From Methanosarcina barkeri str. Wiesmoor (GTDB lineage: Archaea > Halobacteriota > Methanosarcinia > Methanosarcinales > Methanosarcinaceae), in assembly GCF_000969985.1 (NCBI RefSeq), contig NZ_CP009526.1:310001-374000 (forward strand): a stretch of 64,000 nucleotides of DNA, written 5' to 3'. The position numbers and the translations under genes are program-made. Positions 27,592 to 37,457 of this stretch are shown here, one piece after another (the first letter of the stretch is position 1; each line of letters opens with the position of its first letter). The notes beneath the pieces were generated by a model. That model did no database searches. It had not been told where the DNA came from and was given only the letters and a program-made list of their open reading frames with translations.

Positions 27592-28245
27592 ATGCTTCAA
27601 AACGGAAAAATTAAAGGCTTAATCTTTGATTGTTACAAAACCCTTATCGACATCAAAACTGACGAAAAAAGTCGAGAAACAAATGAAAGAGTAAGCAGGT
27701 GGCTGCTTTACCAGGGAGTGCGGATCGAACCTGAGAGGCTCAGGGAAGAATACAGATGGAAAATCATGGGCAGACTAGGCAATTCAGGCCAGCAGCACCC
27801 GGATATCCGTATAGAAGAGATTTTTGCGGAAATTTGTGCCGAAAACGCCTTTAAAGAAATCGATCCCTATTGGCTTGGAATTGAGACAGCAAAGGTCTTC
27901 AGAACTGCGTCTATAAGAAAACTTGAAGCTTACCCTCAAAGCCTGCAGCTGCTTGAAAAATACCGAAATGTCCCTAAGTGCATCGTTTCCAATGCTCAGA
28001 GAGTTTTTACGGAACAGGAACTGCGCTTTCTGGGTCTGTATGATCGCTTTAACTTCACAATTATGTCTTCGGACCACCGTGTAAAGAAACCTGATACCCG
28101 GCTCTTTAAGATGGCTCTCGACGGTCTCGGGCTTGAGCCCTGGGAAGTGCTCTCTATTGGCGACACTCCAGAAAACGATATTTATCCACCTCAAAGCCTC
28201 GGAATGAACGCGATGCATATCTGGGATGCCTGGAAATATGCATAA
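27592..28245 (+). CDS. HAD superfamily hydrolase, paralog of the 24338-25093 gene
   Basis: This 217-aa protein is the core-only version of its paralog: motif I FDCYKTL near residue 13, motif II CIVSNAQR, motif III SDHRVKKPDTRLF, motif IV SIGDTPENDIYPP. As in the paralog, tyrosine replaces the second Asp of motif I. The two share long blocks (DIRIEEIFAEIC here against EIKVEEIFAEIC; LRFLGLYD against LRFLGLHD), so they arose by duplication and now lie 2.5 kb apart, divergently oriented around relic DNA. A good ribosome site (AAGGAG) precedes the start. Substrate unknown. Confidence 0.82.
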   Translation: MLQNGKIKGLIFDCYKTLIDIKTDEKSRETNERVSRWLLYQGVRIEPERLREEYRWKIMGRLGNSGQQHPDIRIEEIFAEICAENAFKEIDPYWLGIETAKVFRTASIRKLEAYPQSLQLLEKYRNVPKCIVSNAQRVFTEQELRFLGLYDRFNFTIMSSDHRVKKPDTRLFKMALDGLGLEPWEVLSIGDTPENDIYPPQSLGMNAMHIWDAWKYA

Positions 28246-28309
28246 TCCTATCCACATTCATGATTAATATTTCAAAAAATTAAATGCCAGTAAATCCCTT
28301 AATGTCGGC

Positions 28310-28380
28310 TTTGAATAATCAGTTATATAGTTTGAATAATCAGTTATATAGTTTGAATAATCAGTTATATAGTTTGAATA
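28310..28380. repeat. 21-bp tandem repeat
   Basis: Three identical copies of tttgaataatcagttatata plus g start at 28310, 28331 and 28352, followed by a partial copy. It lies 65 bases after the HAD stop in an otherwise empty stretch (28246-28614) and encodes nothing convincing. Confidence 0.9.
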
Positions 28381-28614
28381 AGTAATTATACGTTCTTTTG
28401 CAAGTATATTTTGCATTTAATCTCTTTTTTACTGCTCAGGGCTTGTCACAAAATAAGTTTATTGACTTCCGGTACCCTTTGGTTTAAACGCGTAATTATA
28501 TTCTTTGTGAAACTATAGAATTTCTAGTAACTCCAGTTTATGTGACATTTAATTCGAGTAGAGATAGATGTCAAGAAACGGTGCAATAAGGATCAGGAGT
28601 CCAAATATAAGCTC

Positions 28615-29538
28615 TCAAATTTTCTCTATTGCCTTCAGACAGTTCTTTGCTTCCCTCAGAGGATAATCCCTGTAGCTCGTATTAGACTTAAACATTGCAA
28701 TTCTCAGCAGGCCATAAGCCATATAAAACGGAATAACTTTCGTTATTTTTCGGAATTCTTTTTCATCTTTGCTGTAATGTTTCAGAAAATGGTGGATATA
28801 AGGCTCTGCTCTCTGGCTCGATCCCTTCCGCGCAAAATAGTAATTAAGTTCAGCACAAAGTATCCCTAGATCGCATGCGAAATGTCCGTGTCGGGCTGCG
28901 AGGTCGAAGTCCAGTAAAAATGATCTTCCTTTGTGGAACACGAAATTTACAGGAGTAGAATCGTTATGAATCATACAACCGTTTTTTGTGTCTAGGAGGG
29001 AACTGTGCCACCATTTTCCAAGCAAGCGTTTATATTCTTTTTTCATACGCCGGCTGATTTTTAGGTGATTCAAAACATAATGAAATTTTGAAAATTCATT
29101 TTCTTTATCATAATATGTATGCGTATTTTCGTGAAGCTTTCTAAGCATATCTGCTATATGTTCTAACTTTTTTTTAAGCTCTCTCCTGTGCTTGAAGTAC
29201 CAGAATAAAGTTTTTCCAGGTACATATTTACTGACCAAAACGCAATTAAAATTTTTATTTATTGCAATAGGTTCCGGGACATCAATTATTTTTCTAGCTT
29301 TTTTAAGATCCTCATACTCTTTCTTCATTAAACTGTAACTATCGTATTTTTTGATCACTCCCGTAGGTATTGCAAAAAATTTGGCTATAACAGTGAGTTT
29401 TTCCCCTTTGAATTCATATTTACAGATTCTATGCGATGCGTGACTGAGTTTAAAAATTCGAACTTCACAACTCTTGTTATGTATTCTATCCCCAAGGACC
29501 TCTACAAGCCAGTCTCTAAAAGTATCACCTTGCTTCAC
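28615..29538 (-). CDS. Aminoglycoside phosphotransferase / choline kinase-fold kinase
   Basis: The 307-aa protein has the catalytic loop MIHNDSTPVNF (HxD then N four residues on) and the metal-binding Asp of LLDFDLAARHG, both diagnostic for the APH/choline-kinase fold of small-molecule kinases. The N-lobe lysine region is weakly marked (LTVIAKFFAIPTG), followed by VPEPIAINKNFNCVLVSKYV. The C-terminal half is helical and lysine-rich. The substrate could be a sugar, choline-like compound or lipid precursor. It stands alone; the gap upstream (29539-29902) holds only a promoter-like AT-rich stretch. Whether all kinase residues are intact needs a structure-based alignment. Confidence 0.75.
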   Translation of the reverse strand: MKQGDTFRDWLVEVLGDRIHNKSCEVRIFKLSHASHRICKYEFKGEKLTVIAKFFAIPTGVIKKYDSYSLMKKEYEDLKKARKIIDVPEPIAINKNFNCVLVSKYVPGKTLFWYFKHRRELKKKLEHIADMLRKLHENTHTYYDKENEFSKFHYVLNHLKISRRMKKEYKRLLGKWWHSSLLDTKNGCMIHNDSTPVNFVFHKGRSFLLDFDLAARHGHFACDLGILCAELNYYFARKGSSQRAEPYIHHFLKHYSKDEKEFRKITKVIPFYMAYGLLRIAMFKSNTSYRDYPLREAKNCLKAIEKI

Positions 29539-29902
29539 TGTTCTAATGTATTCAAAAAAAGCTATAAAACCCCTCCTTTAAACTTAAATTGCTCTGATTC
29601 TTGATCAATGTAGCTATCTATTGATAGTTCATATCTTGAGAAACATTGAAAAAAGTAATATTTTTGTTAAGGATAACAGTTTAGAGTCCCTGTCAATTAT
29701 CTCAGATTTAATTTCTGCCTTTTTGTTTCTTTCTGGCTATTAATCATAAAAGTCTATATAAAAATGAACAGCTATCTAAAAATAAGAAAATATATAAAAA
29801 ACCAATATACTATTCAATAAATACAAAAGGTATAATCTTTCAGGTTGTTAATGTTCATATGGTAAGAATTACGATAGTTCATAACACTTTTTGGACAGAC
29901 TC
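29539..29902. promoter_or_regulatory. Promoter region for the APH-like kinase gene
   Basis: AT-rich stretch with TATA-like elements and no frame of note. The end at 29890 lies just past the pentapeptide-repeat stop. Confidence 0.3.
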
Positions 29903-31054
29903 TTACTCAGGTTTTTCAAAGAGGGCAGGGTGCTTCTCTTTTAATTGTGTGAAAAGTTTTTCATCTAATTTTGCATTATAAAGTGTTTTTACATTAGAAA
30001 GCTGGTCAACTAATAAATGCTGAGCCCCTTCTAGATTTGCCTCCTTAAATTTAGCCCCTTGAAGATTAGCTTTTCTGAAGTTAACCCTTTGAAGGTCAGC
30101 TCCATTAAAATTAGCTTCTTTGAGGTTAGCTCTTTGAAGGTTAGCACCCTCAAGTTTAGCTTTTATAAGGTTAGCGCCATTGAAGTTAGCACTTTTAAGG
30201 TTAGCCTTTTGAAGTTTGGCCTTTATAAGTTTAGCTTTTATAAGGTTAGCTCCTTGAAGGATAGCTTCCTTAAGTTTTGCCTCTTCCAGATTAGTTTTCT
30301 CAAAATTAGCCTTTTTAAGATTAGCTCCTTTAAGGTTAGCCTGTTCAAAGTTAGCTTTTCCAAGGTCAGCTCCTTGGATATTAGCTTTTCTGAGGTCAGT
30401 TCTTTGGAGATTAGCTTCTTTAAGATTAGCTCCTTGAAGGTTAGCTCTTTGCAGGTTAGCCTCTTCAAGGTCAGCTCCTTGAAGGTCAGCTTCCTGGAGG
30501 TTAGTTTTTTCAAGATCAGTTCTTTTAAAGCTAGTCTCTTTAAGATTAGTTCCTTGAAGATTAACTTTTTCAAGGTCAGCTCCTTGAAAGTCAGCTCCTT
30601 GAAGGTCAGCTCCTTGAAAATTAGCCTCTTGAAGATCAGCTTCACAAAATATAGCCCCTTGAACTTTAGCCTTTTCAAGATTTGCTTCTACAAGGTCTGT
30701 TCTCTGGAGGTTAGCTTCTTGAAGATTAACCTCTTGAAGGTCAGCTCTTTGAAGGTTAGCTCCTTGAAGGTTAGCTTCTTGAAGGTTAGCCCTTTGAAGA
30801 TCAGCTCCATAAAGTGTGGCCACTTGAAGTTTAGCTCTATGAAGATTAGCCTCTTGAAGATTAACTCCTTGAAGTTCAGTTGCCTGCAGATTAGCTTTTT
30901 CAAGGTTAGCTCCTTTAAAGTTAGCTCCTTTAAGGTTAGAACCTATAAAATTTGCCTCTTCCAGATTAGCCCCCATAAAGTCGGCTCCTTCAAGTTTAGT
31001 CTTTATAAAATTAGCTCCTTGAAGATCTTTTTTTTCTTTATTGTCCATTTTCAA
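29903..31054 (-). CDS. Pentapeptide-repeat protein
   Basis: The 383-aa product is almost wholly made of A(D/N)LxxA-type pentapeptides (LQGANLQRADLQEVNLQEAN and so on) from about residue 12 to 345, followed by a short non-repeat tail ending in KEHPALFEKPE. About 65 pentapeptides would form a long right-handed quadrilateral beta-helix. Such proteins are cytosolic in many cases and some mimic DNA to protect gyrase; here no partner gene gives a clue. Frequent lysine and glutamine give a mixed surface. The opposite strand shows a long open frame only because the repeat codons lack stops in reverse. Confidence 0.9.
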   Translation of the reverse strand: MKMDNKEKKDLQGANFIKTKLEGADFMGANLEEANFIGSNLKGANFKGANLEKANLQATELQGVNLQEANLHRAKLQVATLYGADLQRANLQEANLQGANLQRADLQEVNLQEANLQRTDLVEANLEKAKVQGAIFCEADLQEANFQGADLQGADFQGADLEKVNLQGTNLKETSFKRTDLEKTNLQEADLQGADLEEANLQRANLQGANLKEANLQRTDLRKANIQGADLGKANFEQANLKGANLKKANFEKTNLEEAKLKEAILQGANLIKAKLIKAKLQKANLKSANFNGANLIKAKLEGANLQRANLKEANFNGADLQRVNFRKANLQGAKFKEANLEGAQHLLVDQLSNVKTLYNAKLDEKLFTQLKEKHPALFEKPE

Positions 31055-31795
31055 CCACTCAGATCTAGACTTATAAACATTGCTATCCTACAGTTTATTT
31101 AATTTGGATTAAATGAACTTAGTTAATATGTATGTAAATTAATCTTAAAATCAATATGCTCAAATAATATTTTATGCTTCTTCTGGTTCAGTTTCTAAAA
31201 CAAACATAAATTCTTTGAATTTGAAACGAAATTCCACCCTGTTCAAACTAAATTGTTTTGGGTTATTATTCTCTTTAACGGGATTTAGATCTGTGGCACG
31301 AACATACCTCGTTGCTTGCAGTGATGTATGTTCGCGCCACAGTAATTTTCTATTGATAAAATGTGTTTAGTGCCGCAGAAACAGTAAGACTTATATATAA
31401 GTTCTAACTATCGCCATCTTTTTAAAAATATTCATCTTTTAAAAATGGAAATATATTAACCTCCAGTATCATGTCTCCACTAAATTATTTACTGCTTTTC
31501 TATTTTTATCTATTTTACTATTCTTTAATAGATATACTATTATTTCTTATCACAAATTATTTATTTATGGTCTCACCTTGTCACTTTTTATTATTGACAC
31601 TTCGGAAAAAGAGCCAATGTCTCAGAGATGTATCCTGGAAGTATTTCATGGAAAAATCCCCATTTAATATAATAGAAGAAAAGAGAGATCCACAGGTAAA
31701 GTTATATATAAATAGTCACGAGAAGTCGGAGAAATACAGTAAGTATAATAAGGGAATAGAAAAGGCATACTGTTAAGAATTAAGGAGTTTAGCAC
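31055..31795. other. Gene-less stretch with a long hairpin
   Basis: The only marked structure is the 17-bp inverted repeat at 31291-31342. The 101-aa frame at 31471-31776 is hydrophobic by AT bias and lacks a ribosome site. AAGGAG at 31782-31787 belongs to the presenilin-like gene. Confidence 0.45.
31291..31342. repeat. Inverted repeat able to form a 17-bp hairpin
   Basis: Arms ctgtggcacgaacatac (31291-31307) and gtatgttcgcgccacag (31326-31342) pair with one A-C mismatch around an 18-base loop. It is unusually GC-rich for its surroundings. It could be a small mobile element end, a terminator for nothing obvious, or an RNA structure. Confidence 0.7.
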
Positions 31796-32683
31796 TTGAG
31801 TTCCATCGAACAATCAATTAAAGATTATTTCCCCATTATTTCCATGGGAGGACTAATCCTTATAGTGCAGATTCTTGCACTCTTTTTGTCCACACCAATG
31901 GAAGTTAGTGGAATGCAGGCTTTTGAGGACCCAACCCAGGTGTCTAATTCTATATATTATATTATAATGATCCTGGTTTTTACCCTGTTTGTCCTTATAG
32001 CAATAAAGAAAAATATGAAGTGGGTAATCAGCCTCTTTATTTATCTGGCCATAATAAGCACTATCTATTACGTAGTCCTCGCCCTGTTTACCCTTATTCC
32101 GTCTCTTTCAGGATTTGAGTCCATTGCCTCAATTGTGCTATCCATAGGAATAACAGTGCTGCTCTATAAATATCCAGAATGGTACATAGTTGACATTGTG
32201 GGAGTTTGTATTGCAGCCGGGGTCAGTGCTCTGATAGGAATTTCCCTCTCAGTTGTCCCCGTAATAATACTTCTGCTGCTTCTTGCAATATACGACGCTA
32301 TATCGGTGTACAAAACAAAGCATATGGTAACGATGGCTGAAGGGATAATGGATCTGAAGCTTCCAATCATGTTTGTAATTCCAAAAAACCTGAAATATTC
32401 TTTCTTGAAGGAAGACTTCAAAAAGGAAGGAAAGCACGAGGCCTTTTTTATGGGGCTTGGAGATGCGGTTATGCCTACTCTGTTGGTAGTATCAGCAAAT
32501 GTCTTCATGAAAAGTAATTTCTATCCAGTCACTGGGGCCATACTGGGCACGCTTCTAGGTCACGCAATCCTTTCCATTCAGGTAATGAAAGGAAATCCAC
32601 AGGCAGGTCTTCCCTTTTTGAATTCCGGAGTAATCCTGGGGTTCTTTGCTGGTGTCCTGATCTCAGGGGCTTCATTTTTGTGA
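31796..32683 (+). CDS. Presenilin-like intramembrane aspartyl protease (A22-like)
   Basis: The 295-aa, multi-helix membrane protein has the two catalytic motifs of presenilin/signal-peptide-peptidase homologs: YD at 166-167 (LAIYDAISVYKTKHM) and GLGD at 220-223 (MGLGDAVMPTLL), with a PAL-like QAGLPFL at 269-275. It should cut transmembrane peptides within the membrane. Translation begins at a TTG with AAGGAG eight bases upstream. Directly downstream lie a HAD protein and the MCR-activation cluster, but the gap and function give no clear link. Archaeal relatives are catalytically competent; native substrates are unknown. Confidence 0.88.
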   Translation: MSSIEQSIKDYFPIISMGGLILIVQILALFLSTPMEVSGMQAFEDPTQVSNSIYYIIMILVFTLFVLIAIKKNMKWVISLFIYLAIISTIYYVVLALFTLIPSLSGFESIASIVLSIGITVLLYKYPEWYIVDIVGVCIAAGVSALIGISLSVVPVIILLLLLAIYDAISVYKTKHMVTMAEGIMDLKLPIMFVIPKNLKYSFLKEDFKKEGKHEAFFMGLGDAVMPTLLVVSANVFMKSNFYPVTGAILGTLLGHAILSIQVMKGNPQAGLPFLNSGVILGFFAGVLISGASFL

Positions 32684-32780
32684 AGTTAAATTTTCTTCAC
32701 ACACTACTATTTTTATAAATCTCTCTTTTATTCTCAAATTTTCGCAAAGATTTTTTTATTTAATAGCTTAATCACTTGAT

Positions 32781-33581
32781 ATGTCCAAAAGAATTGCAGT
32801 GGTCTTTGACAGTGCCGGAACCCTTCTACATATGTACAGGGTTGCAAAAGAAGCTAGTACCGGGAATATTCTTGAAAACATAGAGAGCACTGCTATCGTC
32901 GCGCAAAAGAATGGATGCGGGCTTGTAGTTCTGAACGCCGAAAGTGATATACTCCTGAGCTCAAGAAAAGATATGTCTCTATTTGAGTTTATAAAAGAGT
33001 ACAGAGTTTCAATAGGTATAGGATGTTCAAAAGGAAACTTTACTCCGGAGATTGCATGTGATATCCTAAAAGGAACATCCCCAAGAATGGGCGACATACA
33101 TGATGTGCTGGAAGCGGTTACATCCCACTGTCCGAATGTTTTTTACCTGGCGGCAGGCCTGATAGTTGACTCTCAAGCTAGAAGCGTGCCATATATCCTG
33201 AGTACAGGAGGGCATGTATTCAGTACTACATTACAAACGATCCAGGCTCTCCATTCTATGAAAGTGGATACGTATATAGCATCTGGAGATAGTTTATTCG
33301 CTCTCATGCAGCTTGCCGAGTTCATAAACATTCCTCAGGAAAGAGTCTTTGCTTTTTCAAACACCATTATGAAGGAAAAAGTAGTGCTAGAACTAAAGCA
33401 AAAGTATGATAAAGTAGTCATGGTAGGGGATGGAATTAACGACATACTGGCATTCAGAGCAGCAGATCTGGGAGTAATGACAACACAGCAGGGCGATAAA
33501 AGACCTACTAAACTAAGAGAAGCAGCAGACGTGATTATTGACAATATTATAAAAGTTGTGGATGTGGTAAAAGTGCTGTAA
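32781..33581 (+). CDS. P-type-ATPase-like HAD phosphatase
   Basis: The 266-aa soluble protein has HAD motif I DSAGTLLHM near residue 10 (Asp nucleophile, third position Ala instead of Asp) and motif IV VMVGDGINDILAFRAADLGV, which is the P-type ATPase hinge motif GDGxND. A cap-like region of about 150 residues separates motif I from the TYIASGDS segment (motif II position). It belongs with soluble phosphatases related to P-type ATPases. Its place 380 bases before atwA, on the same strand as the methanogenesis-marker run, makes a role near MCR activation conceivable but unproven. Confidence 0.75.
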   Translation: MSKRIAVVFDSAGTLLHMYRVAKEASTGNILENIESTAIVAQKNGCGLVVLNAESDILLSSRKDMSLFEFIKEYRVSIGIGCSKGNFTPEIACDILKGTSPRMGDIHDVLEAVTSHCPNVFYLAAGLIVDSQARSVPYILSTGGHVFSTTLQTIQALHSMKVDTYIASGDSLFALMQLAEFINIPQERVFAFSNTIMKEKVVLELKQKYDKVVMVGDGINDILAFRAADLGVMTTQQGDKRPTKLREAADVIIDNIIKVVDVVKVL

Positions 33582-33962
33582 CCAAAAATAAAGAGAATTA
33601 TTATATAAACGAATCAATATAACACGACAGATCAATAATAAGACAAATAAATAAATCAATATAACATATTGAGTCAGTATACAGGACGAGATTAAAGTAC
33701 TGATTAAGCAAGTTCGTCAGAGGACTTGACTTTAAATGAGCTTTAAATGTTAACAGTGAAAAAATAATGCGTTATGTTTATGTAATCTTTACTCTTATGT
33801 AGTTGTTGCCCAAATGTGTGAAATTCGTTAAGTGTATGAAGTTTGTTGTTTGTACTATTGTATTATTCATTTATAGCAATTGTCTTTCACTCTTGAGCAA
33901 TATGCCCAGACAGGCAAGAGCCACCAGAAAGTATTGCAGCTCATAATTGCGGAGGAAAATCC
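33582..33962. promoter_or_regulatory. Probable promoter region of the MCR-activation cluster
   Basis: A 380-base gap with no gene, short direct repeats (aatcaatataaca near 33615 and 33655) and a GCGGAGG ribosome site about five bases before the atwA start. Confidence 0.4.
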
Positions 33963-35576
33963 ATGCCAGTATTTATTGAAGTCAAAAACTTAACCGTAGA
34001 TTTCGACGGTCATAAGGCCCTGAAAAACGTAAACTTAAGTATCAATGAAGGGGAAATAGTTGGAATTCTGGGTAAAAGCGGGTCCGGAAAAACAATCCTG
34101 ATGCATGTACTACGCGGCACAGAGTCTTTTGAGAACATTTCAGGTGAAGTAATTTATCATCTATCTCGCTGCTCGAAATGCGGATACATAGAGCGTCCCA
34201 GTAAAACAGGTCAGAAGTGTCCGGTCTGTGGAGAAGTACTGGAAGCTTTCGAAGCTGATTTTGTAAAACTTTCACTTTATGCTCCGATAAGGAAAGATAT
34301 TACAAAGCGCATAGCTATCATGCTTCAGCGCACCTTTGCCCTTTACGGAGACGAAAGGGTTCTTGTAAACGTCATAAACTCCCTGAATGAAATCGGATAT
34401 TCCGGACAAGACTCTATGAGAAAAGCAATCGAACTGCTGGAAGAAGTAAACCTAAGTCACCGCATGATGCATGTTGCAAGAGAGCTTTCAGGCGGAGAAA
34501 AACAGAGGGTTGTGCTTGCAAGGCAGCTTGTGAGAAACCCTTTGCTCCTGTTAGCTGACGAGCCCACAGGTACCCTTGATCCCATGACTGCAAAGCTGGT
34601 GCATGATGCTATGATAAGGGCAGTCAAGAATTATAATATGAGCATGGTCCTGACTTCGCACTGGCCTGAAGTTATTGAACAGCTGGCGAATAAAGCTATC
34701 CTGCTTGAAAACGGAGAGGTAGTCAAGGAAGGAGATCCACTAGAGGTTTCTGCGGTCTTTATGCAAAGTGTATCCATTGTGAGGCAGGAAAAGAACGTTA
34801 TGGTCGGGGAACCTATTATCAGGGTAAGAGACCTCTCAAAACGTTATATTTCAGTCGATAGAGGTGTGGTCAGAGCTGTAGACGGTATCTCTTTTGATGT
34901 GAAAGAAGGAGAAATCTTCGGGCTGGTCGGAGTGAGCGGAGCGGGCAAGACTACAACCTCAAAAATTCTAATGGGAATATTACCGCCCACATCCGGAGAG
35001 GTTGAGGTTCGCGTGGGAGACGAATGGGTTGACATGACAAAGCTGGGAGTGGATAATAAAGGAAGAGCAACCAAATATATGGGGTTCCTGCACCAGGAGT
35101 ACGGCCTTTACACTCATAGCTCAGTAATAGATAATCTTACCGAGTCTATTAGTCTTGATCTGCCTTTTGAACTCGGGGTCAGAAAAGCCGTAATTACTCT
35201 CAAAGCTGCAGGTTTTGAAGAAAATAAAGCAAAAGCTATTTTGCCCAAAATGACTGATGAGCTGAGTGAAGGAGAGCGGCACAGAATTGCACTTGCACAG
35301 GTTCTGATCAAAGAGCCGAGAATCGTCATTATGGACGAACCAACAGGGACTATGGACCCGATTACCAAGGTATCGGTGACGAATTCCATCCTGAAAGCTA
35401 GAGAAGAGATCGGAGAAACGTTTGTTGTAGTTTCTCACGATATCGACTTCGTAAACGAGATATGTGACCGTGTCGCACTTATGCGTAACGGGAAGATTGT
35501 AGACTTAGGTGAGCCAAATAATATACTCTCTCAACTCACCGAAGACGAAAGGGCCCAAGCTGCAGAAGAGATATAA
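33963..35576 (+). CDS. atwA: Methyl-coenzyme M reductase component A2 (two-domain ABC ATPase)
   Basis: The 537-aa protein has two ABC ATPase domains in one chain. Domain 1 has Walker A GKSGSGKT (37-44), a zinc-finger-like insert with Cys70/73/86/89 (CSKCGY, KCPVCGE) and signature LSGGEKQRV. Domain 2 has Walker [11 protein letters not shown] near 320, signature [13 protein letters not shown] and Walker [14 protein letters not shown]. This is the known architecture of component A2, the ATP-binding part of the complex that reduces Ni(II) F430 to the active Ni(I) state in methyl-coenzyme M reductase. It begins a seven-gene run with methanogenesis-marker genes 39 bases downstream. Confidence 0.95.
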   Translation: MPVFIEVKNLTVDFDGHKALKNVNLSINEGEIVGILGKSGSGKTILMHVLRGTESFENISGEVIYHLSRCSKCGYIERPSKTGQKCPVCGEVLEAFEADFVKLSLYAPIRKDITKRIAIMLQRTFALYGDERVLVNVINSLNEIGYSGQDSMRKAIELLEEVNLSHRMMHVARELSGGEKQRVVLARQLVRNPLLLLADEPTGTLDPMTAKLVHDAMIRAVKNYNMSMVLTSHWPEVIEQLANKAILLENGEVVKEGDPLEVSAVFMQSVSIVRQEKNVMVGEPIIRVRDLSKRYISVDRGVVRAVDGISFDVKEGEIFGLVGVSGAGKTTTSKILMGILPPTSGEVEVRVGDEWVDMTKLGVDNKGRATKYMGFLHQEYGLYTHSSVIDNLTESISLDLPFELGVRKAVITLKAAGFEENKAKAILPKMTDELSEGERHRIALAQVLIKEPRIVIMDEPTGTMDPITKVSVTNSILKAREEIGETFVVVSHDIDFVNEICDRVALMRNGKIVDLGEPNNILSQLTEDERAQAAEEI

Positions 35577-35615
35577 ATATGTTGCCACCTCTAGTATAGA
35601 AAAATACTAAATGAG

Positions 35616-37172
35616 GTGCCGATTACGAGTAATGAGATTAGCGTAGAGGTGAATGGGCAACAATACACCTTACCTGCAGGCTCTACCCTTGGAGATGCCC
35701 TTAAAGTTTCCAGAGCCCCTTATATAGCCGGTACAGCGGTCGGAATTCTGAAAGAGGTCGCTGAGGAAAAGATAGAAATAGTCACCGAATACGCTATCAA
35801 TACTCCCAGAGGAGAATTCAGAATAGAAATAAACAATCCTGAATCGCCTTCAGGAAAATTATGGGCTGAGCATTTTAAAGAGTACGAAGGGAAATCTATC
35901 CACTGGGCAAGTCCTGAAGCTCTAGCTTTCGGGCCTTTTGAAGCCGAAATTAAACCTTCGCGTGAGACCGGGAGTTTTGAAGCGTTTGAGGTGATGTTTG
36001 GAGCAGGGGGTTTTGATCCCCATAACACACATCTTATTTTTTCGCTTAAAAGGCATACTGCGGAATATGGAACTCCTGAAGACGGAGTCTTTGCAGAAGT
36101 TGTGACCGGAAGGAAAATTTTGTCCAGGCTTTCCAGAGAAGATACAATTCTTGGTATTGAACCAATCATAGAATGGGAACAAATCTCAGAAAAGAACTGC
36201 ACAACTGATCTTTCTGTTCCGCTTGAAGATGGGAACAGCATATTTACTTATTTTGAGGTTGAGCTTTCCAGAAATGCTCCAAAAGGGGCAGAACATTTCT
36301 ATGCACTTACTCGTGAAGGAACTCTCAATGTAGATGTTACTACTAGCTCCTTTATCTCAGATGATGGCCTGAAGGGAGTAACTGCTCCTTACGAAAATTT
36401 CGAGCCAAGACGAGAAGGTGCAATTTCTGTCCGTACAGTCGGATATGGGTTGGGTAGAATATATATCTCAAGAGAGGAGCGTCCTTCAAGCCTTGTTCAC
36501 TCGGTTGTAGGGCAGGTAACGAAAGGTATCGAGCTCATTAAACTTGCAGAAGAAGGACAGAAGCTTTCGGTTGAGAGTCTTCCTCCCCAGATAGTGCTTC
36601 TGGGACATAGCTTTGAGGAGGCCGGGCTTGTACTTTCTTCCATAGGGGTTGAACTGATAAAAGACGGATATACCGGAGAAGATGCCGTAATCGTCAGTCA
36701 GGACCCTCCAACAACCCTTGAGATCCTTGGAGAAGCAAAAGTGACTGCTTATGCAGTACCCAGAGATAAACTGATTGAGATTGAGCTTTACCCTGAAAAA
36801 GCCCCGAAATCTGTGGATTTCTTCCGCCATGGTCTTGAACTTAAAACAAAAACTGTTGGGAAATTGCCTGTTTATATGATATATGACGATACTTACCTTT
36901 TTAAGACAGAAAAGGAAGTTGTGAAGTATAAGGAAATCCTTCCAGAAAATACCCCCACGGACAAAGTACTCGGAGGGGAAATAGGAATCACAAACCAGGC
37001 TGCAAAGAGGATGGGAACTATAGGAGTAAGACTTGGAGACGACGAACTTTTCGGCCCCACTGGAGAACGATTTTCCTCAACTAATATTGTCGGCAGGATA
37101 ATAAATCCTGAAAAGCTCCTTGCTGTCAAAGAAGGAGATGTGATATACGTAACTGAAATTGTACGCAAGTAA
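35616..37172 (+). CDS. mmp3: Methanogenesis marker protein 3
   Basis: The 518-aa protein matches methanogenesis marker 3. An N-terminal ubiquitin-like/TGS-like stretch (VNGQQYTLPAGSTLGDALKV) is followed by domains with cyclophilin-like features (LSRNAPKGAEHFYALTREG; ELYPEKAPKSVDFFRHG). Marker 3 is reported in the ATP-driven MCR activation complex with McrC, A2 and markers 7, 15 and 17. The GTG start at 35616 is the first in-frame start after the stop at 35592; the ribosome site overlaps it poorly, so the exact start is uncertain. It follows atwA by 39 bases. Confidence 0.92.
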   Translation: MPITSNEISVEVNGQQYTLPAGSTLGDALKVSRAPYIAGTAVGILKEVAEEKIEIVTEYAINTPRGEFRIEINNPESPSGKLWAEHFKEYEGKSIHWASPEALAFGPFEAEIKPSRETGSFEAFEVMFGAGGFDPHNTHLIFSLKRHTAEYGTPEDGVFAEVVTGRKILSRLSREDTILGIEPIIEWEQISEKNCTTDLSVPLEDGNSIFTYFEVELSRNAPKGAEHFYALTREGTLNVDVTTSSFISDDGLKGVTAPYENFEPRREGAISVRTVGYGLGRIYISREERPSSLVHSVVGQVTKGIELIKLAEEGQKLSVESLPPQIVLLGHSFEEAGLVLSSIGVELIKDGYTGEDAVIVSQDPPTTLEILGEAKVTAYAVPRDKLIEIELYPEKAPKSVDFFRHGLELKTKTVGKLPVYMIYDDTYLFKTEKEVVKYKEILPENTPTDKVLGGEIGITNQAAKRMGTIGVRLGDDELFGPTGERFSSTNIVGRIINPEKLLAVKEGDVIYVTEIVRK

Positions 37173-37457
37173 ACTTAAAAGTATAATATATAATACAATT
37201 GGATAACTACTTAGGCGTACATAATAAATATAATATATAAAAAAAGTAATATATATAAGCACATTCATAAGTAAGTAGACGTATAAGTACCTGGTTAGTA
37301 GCTTAAGCTGATTTTCGGCTTGCAGGTATCGGTTAAATTTTACTACGAATAAGTCAGCTTATTACAACGTGGCTGCTTTAATGAGTCCAGATGTTTAAGC
37401 GGAGTCATATTAATCTATTGAAAGTTAAAGTCTCCCAAGGCTAAGGAGAGACGAAAG
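37173..37457. promoter_or_regulatory. Gap inside the marker cluster, possible internal promoter
   Basis: The 285-base gap is very AT-rich, with TATA-like runs near 37188 and 37225 (tataatatataa) and the ribosome site AAGGAG before mmp6, so mmp6 onward may have its own promoter. Confidence 0.4.

Noticed and set aside
30059-31102. Long plus-strand frame (347 aa) opposite the pentapeptide-repeat gene
   Set aside because: It exists because the repeated codons contain no stop in the reverse frame; composition is a simple SFKVS-type repeat and no ribosome site is present.
31471-31776. 101-aa frame upstream of the presenilin-like gene
   Set aside because: No ribosome site; hydrophobicity follows from AT-rich sequence and the charged tail does not resemble a known protein.
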